64,000 nt of DNA from Mesomycoplasma lagogenitalium. GTDB taxonomy: Bacteria; Bacillota_I; Bacilli_A; Mycoplasmatales; Metamycoplasmataceae. How positions within the stretch are numbered: the stretch's first letter is position 1; each line of letters opens with the position of its first letter. The notes beneath the pieces are model-generated. The model was not told the DNA's origin, made no database searches, and was given only the letters and a program-made list of their open reading frames with translations. The stretch is taken from assembly GCF_029854295.1 (NCBI RefSeq), contig NZ_CP122979.1, positions 310,001 to 374,000 of the forward strand, written 5' to 3'. Position numbers and translations under genes: made by a program. Below are positions 55,335 through 64,000 of this stretch, in pieces.

Positions 55335-55631
55335 CTAATTCCAAAAAGCTAAGACCATAAATATAATAAAAACTGATAATAAAACTAAACAAAAGGCAAC
55401 AAAAACTCAAATTCCTGCCTTAGAAGAAGTTTTTGTTTTTACTTCTTTAGGAACGGGCAAGGATTTAATGTATCAAAATTTATTTGGATTTTTTGCAAGT
55501 GCAATTTCTTCCTTTTCTTTTTGATCATATAATTCTTGTAATTGTTCATAAGTTAGTTTATTTAAATACTCAATTTCAAATTTATATTTATAATTAAGTA
55601 TTTCTTTTAATTCACTTTCTGTTTTATTCAT
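55335..55631 (-). CDS. Small single-span membrane protein of the PTS operon
   Basis: A 98-residue protein, soluble and Glu/Lys-rich at the N-terminus (MNKTESELKEILNYKYKFEI), with one C-terminal membrane helix GIWVFVAFCLVLLSVFIIFM. Start after TTGAGGTAATA, overlapping the preceding gene by 8 bases. No family known. It lies between two larger membrane proteins and EIIA. Confidence 0.7.
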
Positions 55632-56304
55632 TATTACCTCAATTTTTAAATAAAATAACAAGATCTTTAATTATTTGTACATAAAAAAATAAATATTTTT
55701 CAAACAAATAAAATCTTTTATATTTTGCATATTTTAAAATTAATTTTAAATTTTGATCATAAAAATTTTCAATAAAATAATTTTTTAGCAAAATATAGTT
55801 TTGCTTTTCGCTTTTGTAAGTTAATAGAAATTCAATAAAAATAACAATTAATAGTAAGATGATTATTGCCATTGCAATAATTCATAAATTAAGTGTAATA
55901 AAACAAAAGATTATAGTTATTAAAGATACAAAAACAATTTTTCAAATAAATATTAGTGTTTCTTTTTTAATAAATTTACTGTTAATAGTTTTATTTAAAT
56001 ATAAAAGGTTAACAGTAGAAAAAATAGAATCGTCAATTGAATTTGTATCAATTATTAAAGTTGCTTTTTTAAAATTTATATTTTTAGAAAAATAGTTTTT
56101 TTTACTATTAAGGTAAAAATCTTTATTAAATTCCTTTTTTAAAGTATTTCTAACGACAGATAGTGGTTTAATTTTGCAATTTAAATTTACTTTTAAATAC
56201 TTTATTTTTATGTTTTCTCTAATGATAAAATATAAAAATAATTGAATTATTAATAGTAAAACTAATGCAGCGATTCCTCAATAATTAAATTTTATTTCAA
56301 ACAT
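55624..56304 (-). CDS. Unknown membrane protein of the PTS operon
   Basis: A 226-residue protein with a first helix near residues 10-27, a soluble loop, and two further helices (about residues 135-175), the last followed by a long basic tail. No catalytic motif could be seen. It overlaps both neighbours by one and eight bases. Translational coupling in the operon suggests it acts with the others, but there is no sign of what it does. Confidence 0.7.
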
Positions 56305-56930
56305 TATTTTCTTTCTTTAAAAACATTATTTTTTGTAAAAATTTGAATTACTTTTTCAGGCACAAAATTCTTTTCTTTTTTGGAATTTAAAATTTCATTT
56401 AATTCATAAATATTAACTGCTTTAAATTCGCTTTCATTTTTAATGTTGTCCTTTTTAATATTTTCATCCACTAAAATAAAAATCTCAAAATTTTTATTAA
56501 ATCTTTTTTCAATTCATCTTTTTTGCTCTTCTAGCCATTGGGTTTCTCAATTATCAATTTTTTTCCTTTTTTTCTCATTAATTCAAAAAGCTCCTTTAGA
56601 ATTAATAAGTAATTGATTATCTTTACTACTACTGATAATATCGGAAAGTACATAAACCTTTTCTTGATTAATAGCAATACCTGAAAAAAGTGAAAATTTT
56701 TTCTTTGCAAAATTATTTTTAACTAATATATTAATTAAAATTTTTTCATTAGTCAATGAATTTAAAAAATTTAGCTTTTCAATAGTTTTTTTGCTAATAT
56801 AACCGACTTTAGTACTTTGTTTTTGTGTGTCTTTTTTTGATAAAAAGTCATATAATCTTCAAATGAGAACACCAACTAAAATCAAACCCAAAACCGAAGA
56901 AAGAGAAATTATTGCAATTTTAAGAATCAT
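56304..56930 (-). CDS. Unknown membrane-anchored protein of the PTS operon
   Basis: A 208-residue protein with one N-terminal membrane helix (residues 4-22) and a cytoplasmic domain. The segment LLINSKGAFWINEKKRKKID followed by EIFILVDENI faintly recalls NERD-type nuclease-related domains, but conserved acidic residues are not clear. It overlaps the epimerase gene by 11 bases and the following gene by 3. Function unknown. Confidence 0.65.
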
Positions 56931-57567
56931 ATTTTTCTTTCCATCATTTATAAAAAGATTTTGGATTTTCAAATGAAAATATAATCGAACCGCCAACTGC
57001 TATATCAATTTCATTGTTGTAAAATAAATCAGAATTATTAACTCTTAAGCCACCATCTGAATAAATTGTTATATGTTGATTAATATTTTTAATTTCTTTA
57101 ACTTTTTCAAATAATTTTTGATCTAATTGAACTCCAGTTCCGCCTATTTTATTAATAGTCATTAAAAGTATTTTTTTAGAATTTATTATTAAGTTTTTAT
57201 AATCTTGTGGATTATTTTTAGCTTCAAGCATTATTCCAAAAGATAAATTTGGATAATTTTTAGATGTATTTATAAAATCATTTTGATTAATTTCGTTTGC
57301 TGGTAAAAAAATTGTTTTAAAACCTATATTTTGTAATTTTTCAATTAATCTAAGCGGTTTTTTAACCATTAAATGAGCATCAAAATTAATTTCAGGATAT
57401 CTATTAATTAAAAATTCAGCCATTTCATAAGAAAATCCAAAATTTTCAACATAGAAGCTATCCATAAAATCGATATGAATAAATTTCATTCCGCTTGCAA
57501 CTAATTCATCGATAATATTTAGCGATGAATATAAATTTAATGCACAAACACTTTGAGAATATTTCAT
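56920..57567 (-). CDS. rpe: Ribulose-phosphate 3-epimerase family protein
   Basis: A 215-residue TIM-barrel protein. The ATG at 57567 is chosen since TGGAGG lies 5 bases before it; an ATG at 57588 in the same frame has no such site. Metal ligands are seen: His31 and Asp33 in FIHIDFMD, His in FDAHLMVKKP, Asp in IYSDGGLR; and phosphate-loop IAVGGSIIF. The usual MTVNPGFGGQ is changed to MTINKIGGTGVQ, so it is divergent and may prefer another ketose phosphate. First gene of the PTS operon. Confidence 0.88.
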
Positions 57568-57604
57568 AAAACCTCCATTATTATCCAATCATATTTTACA
57601 ATTT

Positions 57605-57643
57605 TTGAAAGATATTTAATATAATTTTGACATTTTCTTTCAA
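57605..57643. promoter_or_regulatory. Inverted repeat in the rpe/rpiR divergent promoter region
   Basis: TTGAAAG (57605-57611) and CTTTCAA (57637-57643) flank 25 bases between divergent genes. TATAAT at 57661-57666 lies just 7 bases before the regulator's ATG, giving a nearly leaderless transcript. The repeat is a plausible operator for the RpiR-family regulator; this is inference. Confidence 0.5.
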
Positions 57644-57672
57644 TTAATTTTCAAATTGTTTATAATTTTGCT

Positions 57673-58521
57673 ATGGATAACAATATATTAAAGAGAATTA
57701 ATTCATTAACTAATGTAGAAAAAAGAATTTTAGATTTTATAAATCTTTTTCATGAAAAAGAATTTGATTTTTCACAAAAGGAATTGTCACAAATTATTTA
57801 TTGTTCTGAAGCTTCAATTTCAAGATTTGCAAAAAAATATGGCTTTAATTCATATAAATTATTAACTATTTATATTAATAAAAGAATTAAAGAAATTGAA
57901 TTTTTAGAAAATTCTATTGATCATCTAAAAAATGAAAAGGGTTTTTTAAATATTTATGAAACACAAAAATATGCTGTTAATTCAGCGCTTTCAAAAGAAA
58001 ATATTTTTAAAATTAAATTAGCGACATCATATATTAAAAAAGCAAATAAAGTTTTTCTTTTTGCTTTAGGAACTAGTGCAAAAATAATGTCTGAATTTGC
58101 TGTAAATTTAAAAAAAATATCAATTCATTCAATTTTTGATATGGATTTTCACTCAATTTTTCCACTTTTAGGAACAATTGAAAAAGATGATGTAGTAATT
58201 TGTTTATCAAATAATTTTAATAACAATGAAATTCATTTTGCCATTCATAAAGCTAAAGAATTAGGTGCAAAAACAATTGTTATTACTTCTAATTATGAAA
58301 ACATTTTTGCTAATTTAATTGATATTAAAATAATTTATTCAAAAATTTCTAATTTGGAAAATTTAGTCCCTCTTTCATCAAAAATTTCACACTTAGTCAT
58401 TCTAGATTATTTATTTAATTACATTTTAAATTCTGATAAAAAATATCAATATTATTTACAAAAAACAAATAATATATTACTAGAATGAAGAAAATTAGTT
58501 ATTTTAAAGGAAAATAAATAA
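57673..58521 (+). CDS. RpiR family transcription regulator (HTH plus SIS)
   Basis: A 282-residue regulator: N-terminal winged-helix domain LTNVEKRILDFINLF, then FSQKELSQIIYCSEASISRF as the helix-turn-helix, and a SIS domain from about residue 105 (KANKVFLFALGTSAKIMSEF, VVICLSNNFNNNEIHFAIHK) that binds sugar phosphate. It is transcribed away from the PTS operon and probably controls it. Start ATG after TTTTGCT without a clear ribosome binding site, consistent with a leaderless or weak start. Confidence 0.9.
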
Positions 58522-58663
58522 ATTTAAAATTAATTTGATATCATATAGACAATATAATATAAAACAAAATAAAAATTTTTAATAAATGCATTTTGGCAAT
58601 TATTAAAATAGTTTTTATATATCATATTTTTATTTTTTTCAAAGCAAAAAAGCAAATAGTGCT

Positions 58664-58680
58664 AAAAAAAAAAAAAAAAA
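58664..58680 (+). repeat. Poly(A) tract of 17 bases
   Basis: A17 within the loop of a long imperfect hairpin (AAAGCAAAAAAGCAAA against TTTTGCATCTTTTGCTTT) in the 247-base gap before the giant surface protein. It could belong to a terminator of the RpiR gene. It is 88 bases before the ATG at 58769. Confidence 0.85.
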
Positions 58681-58768
58681 GGTGTTTTGCATCTTTTGCT
58701 TTTTCGGCATTTTTTATACTAAAAAATAGATACAATTATAAAACAAAAATATTTTATTAGGAATAAAT

Positions 58769-61700
58769 ATGCAAAAAAGGAAAAGCAAAAAAATAAGAAA
58801 ATTAATCGCAATAATAACTTTAGGGATAACAGGAGCTGCAATCGGTTCCGCTACAATTATTCCGTTTATTTTACGAAACTGAAAAACCATTCAATATTAT
58901 GAAATTTTAGACATTAACCAGAATAATGATAAAACTACTGATACTAGTTTGGCTTTTTCATTTGAATTCAGTGATAAACAATCATTTGATTTAGAAAAAA
59001 AACAGATTAAAGTTAACATTTTAGAAAATCCAAATTCTGAAAATGAAAAAATTGTGCAAACTGGATTTGCCAAATATGTTTCAGGATTAAGAAAATGAGA
59101 ATTTGAATCTGATTTAGTTAATAAATTAAAAGCAGGACAAAAATATAAAGTTGATGTAGTTTCGGAAGATGAATTTAAAAAATTCAAAATTTTAAACGAA
59201 AACAAACAAATTATGCATACAAAGGCAAATGTTTTATCATTTGACTTTAAAACTTTAAGTCCTTCAGAAAAAGAAGTAAAAGTAAAATTTGCTGATGATG
59301 TTAAATCATTAGAAAACAGACAAGCAGAAATAAAATACTATTATTTAACTGATGATGGTAATGGTAATGTAGTGAAAAATCAAGAAACAGTAAGTCAACG
59401 CTCACTAATTAAAAATGGTGAGTCAGTTTTTGTTCTTGAAAATTTACTTCCATCAAGAAATTATTTAATTGAAACTGTTTCTTATATTAATTCAGCAGAA
59501 AATAATGGAGTGGTAAATGACAGTCCAGTTACTATTCCATGAGATTCATCAATTTCAAAAGATATATTTACAGGAGAGGAAAAATTAGCAACTCCTAAAA
59601 CACCAATTTTTGTTTCTAGCATTAATTATGTTGCTCAAAGCAATAAAATTAATACATCAATTATTTTTAGTAAAAAAAATGGTGAAATAATTGATGATCT
59701 TTTAAATAATAAAGAAAGAAAAGTAATACTAAAATATAAACTAAAAGATAATGACGAAATTTTAATAAAAGAATCACTTATTAAAAATAGTGTTGCAGAT
59801 TTTGAATTAACTAATTTAAAATCAGGAAGTATTTATGAAATTGTTGGATTTGAAATTGAAGATGCAATAGTAGAATTCAATGAAAAACTTAATAAAGATC
59901 AATTATTATTAAATACACCAGTTGCAGTAAGTTCAATAGAAATTAAAGATGTTGATAGCATTAGTGCAAAAGTAAAAGTTGAAATTATTAATCAAGAAAA
60001 TAAGGATAACATCGAAAATTCTTATATTTCTTTAGAAATTAATAATCCAAATAAGCCAAATGTTGCTGTTACTAGAACAAAAGTAGTTAAAAAAGATAAT
60101 GATGCAAATATTTATACAGCGTCATTTGATGTTAAAGGTTTATTACAAGGAAAAGATTATTTAATCAATAAAATAACTATTTGAAAAGCAGATAATTTAG
60201 AAAAAGAACAAACTTTAGAATTTAATGATTTTACTAGTCAAGAAAGTTCTAGATCATTTACTACACCAATTTCTAAAGCTAATTTATTTTTACAAGGTCA
60301 TATTGTTGCAAATCACAATTCAGCAACAGCAAATTTTGTTTATGATCCTGATAATGATTTTATTAATGGACATAAATTAGTTTTAAAATATCGTAAAATC
60401 GTTCCTAATTCAGAAGAAATTTACAGTGTTAGTGCCACTGCCGAAAGTAATTATGTTAATTTTAAATTAGGTGGAGATAATATTGTAATTAAAGATCCAA
60501 ATTCTCAGGACGAAGATCAAGAACAACAATCAATTCAACCATTAGATTCAGGAACTAAATATCAATTAATTTCTTTAGAATTTGCAGATAAAAATCAAAA
60601 TCTAGATTCGCAATTTGCTAATGTTAATTTACAAATTGTAACAAACAGTGAAGAAGATAAGCAATTTACAACTTTTTTAAAAATCGATCAAATTAGTTAT
60701 TCTGATAAAAGCGAAACAAGCATTAAAGTTAAAGTGAAATTTTTAGATTTAACTAATAGTTTAATTTATGATAATTTAAATAATCAAAATTCTAGAACAA
60801 ACAGACAAGCTAAGATTTTTTATAATTCTTTAAATTTAAATCTTTCACCTGCATCAACAGAGCTGGTTACAATTAATGAAAATAATGAAGTTGAATTTAC
60901 TTTAACTAATTTAGTAAAAGGTGGACAATATCAAATTACTGATATTCAGCTATATCCTGACATCTCCACTTTCTATAAAAAAGATATTTTAGGAAGAAAT
61001 GACACTACATTTACTACCTTAGCACAAAATTTTGAAGTAGCAAATGCAACAGTTAATAATATTAGTTACAATAGTGCTAATGTTAATTTAAATTTCGATT
61101 TAAAAACAGATATTATTTTAATAAATAAACAAGTAAAAGTTTATTATCAAGAAAATTTAGAACCTAATCCAGTAGTAAAATCATTTACTACTACTATTGA
61201 TGATACTGGTGAAATTAATTATAATTTAACTGATTTAAATGAAGCATCTTCATATACTATAACAAACATTGAAGTGCTTGATAATAATAATGAAAATTAT
61301 AATTTTACTTTTAACGATCAAATAAAAAATAATTTATCATTTTTTACAAAACCAGTAATTAATAGTTTTGCTTTTAAAAATATTAAGCAAAATTCAGCTG
61401 ATGTGCAAGTTAATTTAACTACTAAAAATGATCAGTTATTTACAGATACAAATGCTAATGTGCCTGTAGCAATTTATTATTTATCAAATAATGGCGTTAG
61501 TCAAGTTTATAATACAACAGTTACTACAAGTCAATTAAATAATAAAACTTTTACTGTTAATTTAGCAAATTTAGAAAAAGATAATATTTATACAATTGAA
61601 AAAGTATCAATAAATAATGAATTTATTAAAAGAGCAAATGATTTTAGTGAAGATAATAACAGCTTTAAAACAGCAGCATCTAGTGCAACAATTATTGGCT

Positions 61701-64000
61701 TTAACCAAATAAGCAATTCAAAAAATTCAGTTGCTTTTGAAATGGCATTTGATCCATATGTTGATTCATTTATGAACAACAAAACTGTGACTTTAGAGTA
61801 TCAAAATGCCGATACTCTTGAAACTCACACAGTACAAGCAACAGTTGATCATAATAGTAATTTAAGATTTAAAATAGATAATTTACCACCGGGAAGTAAA
61901 TTTAATATCACTAATATTAGTGCAACAAATGAACAAAACCAAAATATTGCCTTAGATTTTGCAGGTTCTATTAATAATGATTCAAAATACTTTTTTACAG
62001 CTCCGCTTGTAAATAAAATTGAATTTAAAAATATCGGTGAAACTAGTGCTACAATGGAAATTGGTTTTGGAGATGTGCAAAATCAATATAATAATAAACA
62101 CTTTTTAATTACTTTAATTAATGATAAAACTAAAGCAACAACCGAAATTAATTCTAAAACACTAACACCTAATAAAGTAATTGAAAATAATTCTATAAGT
62201 TTACAGTTAAGTGATTTAGATAAATTAACTACTTATAAATTAATATCTATAAAAGTTGAAAAAGCAAATGATGTTTATGAAACAGTTGCTATTTTAGAAT
62301 CGTTAGTTAAAGAATTTACTACTACAGCAACAAATGTTGCAATTACTAATAAATATATAGAAAATGTAACTAATAATAGTGCTAATTTATCTTATGTTTT
62401 CTCTGATCAAGATTGATATTTGGAAAACAAAAATGCTACAATTACTTATCAGTATCAAAAAAATAATCAAACAGTCAGCGCTACTGAAACTGTGTTAATC
62501 ACCAGAAATCAAGGAGCATTAGTTGCTAATTTTAATTTAAATAATTTAGAAGAAGGAACTAATTTTAATATTACTAATTTAGCAATTGATGGTGTACAAA
62601 CAATTGAAAATTATCAAACAACTTTCAACACTTTTGCTGTTGTTGATAAAATGAGTATTAATGATATTGGTGAAACTAGTGCTACTGTAAATGTTGAATT
62701 TAAAAATCAAAATCCTAACAATTCATTTGAAAACAAAAATGCAATTATTAAATTTATTTCCGAATTTAACGGAACTACAAAAAGTGCTAGTGCAACTGTA
62801 AATAATAATCGTGTTACTTTTAATTTAGATAATCTTGAAAAAATTACTAAATATGTACTCCACGAAGTGCAAGTACAAGATGATAGTGGTCAATATCAAA
62901 CCATTAATTTAAGCGATTCATTTGGTGATGGCAATCAGGAATCAAAAGTTAATAATTTTACAACCGTTGCAAATACAGCGGAAGTTGTTTTAATCGATGT
63001 TTCGCCAACAACTAGAACTACAACCAGTTTAGATTTAGCAATTGGATTTAATAAAATTAAAGATTCATATTTAGCTAATAAAAGTGCGACAATTACTTAT
63101 AAAAATTTAAAAACCCCTGATCAACTAATTACTACTCAAGTTGCTCAAGTAATTGATAGTGAAAGCAATTCGGCAATTTTCCATTTAGATAATTTACCTG
63201 AAGGAGACGGTTTTGAAATTCATTCAATTAACATTGATAATGTAAATGTTAAAATTCCTCAAACAATTAATAAAAAGTTTGCAACAGCTCCGGTTGTAAA
63301 ATCGATTATTTATGGACAAACAGGCGATCAAGTTCTTTATAATTACACCGTTAGTTTAAATGATGATTCTAGATCGTTAGAAAATCAAGAAATTAAATCA
63401 TATTTTATTTCTAAAGAAACAGGAAAATCGTTTGTTTTCACTCATTCAGCAAGAATTGCTAATGGTTCATCATTTAATAATATTTCATCAGCACCAGTAT
63501 TTGATAAATTTAACACTTATGTATTAGAAAGAGTTGAAGTGGGTGGCGCTGATGTTCCGCTTGCATCAACATTAACTGAAGAGCAACGTTTATTTAAAAC
63601 CACCGCCTCAAGTGCTACTGTAAAAGAAATTCGGGTAATTGATTTTACAAAAGATCGGGTAGTAGTGGAAGTATTATTTGATCCAATTGTTGATTGATAT
63701 TTATTAAATAAACGCATTAAAATGAATTTTTCAGGTGATAATAAGCAATTTGTATCTAATGATGTAACAATCGATTCTCAAGGAGCGGCGCAATTTATTT
63801 TATCAAATGATACTATTACTAATGGTTCGCAATTAACTTATGGTAAAACATATACAATTAATAGTATCGAGGTAAAATCTGAAGATAATGTTGATACTAG
63901 AACAAATATTACAATTAGTCCAACAACTTTTTCAACTGCTTCAATTATTAATGGAATTAGCTATTCTAATAAAACTGAAAATTCTTTAACTGCTACAGTT
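58769..64000 (+). CDS. Giant surface protein of fibronectin-III-like repeats (3' end outside the window)
   Basis: At least 1744 residues, without a stop before the window end. MQKRKSKKIRKLIAIITLGI and a hydrophobic stretch to about residue 35 form an uncleaved signal anchor, so the rest is exposed outside. From about residue 45 on it is made of about 16 beta-rich modules of 100-120 residues. Each carries a form of 'NSANVNLNF' or 'ETSATVNVEF', then 'NKNATITYQ', 'FNLDNLEEGT.F.I..I', and a linker FTT. The module resembles the mycoplasma DUF1410 family, thought to be fibronectin-type III-like adhesive repeats. Later modules are more alike than early ones. Confidence 0.85.

Noticed and set aside
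55094-55360. Plus-strand frame opposite EIIA
   Set aside because: Shadow of the EIIA gene, whose motifs are clear.
57568-57588. Longer N-terminus of the epimerase
   Set aside because: The TGGAGG site lies between the two ATGs and fits only the inner start.
1-64000. tRNA and rRNA genes
   Set aside because: No GC-rich cloverleaf-type segment or rRNA-like stretch was found in the gaps on either strand, as far as can be judged by eye.

Overview
The window is AT-rich mycoplasma DNA. UGA is read as tryptophan throughout: almost every long gene is whole only if in-frame TGA codons are read through, and they sit where Trp is expected (for example the WCGVC site of a thioredoxin). Gene content (MICE-type conjugative element, VISC/FIAC lipoproteins, ascorbate-type PTS, fibronectin-III-like surface protein) suits the hominis/bovis branch of mycoplasmas, but the species cannot be fixed from this sequence. 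No rRNA, tRNA or CRISPR array was found.

Region 1 (1 to about 24.1 kb, all + strand) is part of a mycoplasma integrative conjugative element (ICE); its left end lies outside the window. It holds the tail of a transfer membrane protein, a VirB4/TraE ATPase, an SSB-like protein, small unknown genes, a truncated methyltransferase-like gene, three tandem genes built of a roughly 36-residue repeat, a stub resembling an AAA-ATPase N-terminus, RNase HIII, a 2182-residue surface protein with a Gly/Asn linker and duplicated C-terminal module, a lipoprotein, two Panacea/DUF4065-type proteins, a 54-residue protein and an ISLre2-like transposase typical of these elements. Between 4.5 and 10.8 kb at least six genes are interrupted by a one-base shift, always in the -1 direction. 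About 0.5 kb after the transposase holds a structured RNA candidate, a 13-bp inverted repeat and three 26-bp direct repeats, and may be an ICE terminus. A paralogue of the ICE lipoprotein follows at 24.65-26.35 kb, each copy preceded by an attenuator-like leader.

Region 2 (26.9-33.3 kb) is a five-gene lipoprotein/ABC exporter-type operon. Region 3 (33.3-50.9 kb) is housekeeping: deoxynucleoside kinase, YitT protein, TmcAL, a Cys-less EIIB domain, SF1 helicase, RlmD-type methyltransferase, UPF0154, a 28-residue Cys-rich peptide with an exceptionally strong ribosome binding site, AsnRS, glycosyltransferase, RDD protein, PcrA/UvrD, a DegV protein, a thioredoxin with a Cys-rich repeat tail, and a coiled-coil repeat protein.

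Region 4 (51.1-57.6 kb, - strand) is one operon for uptake and use of an ascorbate/pentose-type sugar: epimerase, three unknown membrane proteins, EIIA, EIIB, EIIC and transketolase, with an RpiR-family regulator transcribed divergently. From 58.77 kb to the end runs a very large surface protein of about 16 repeated domains, cut by the window edge.
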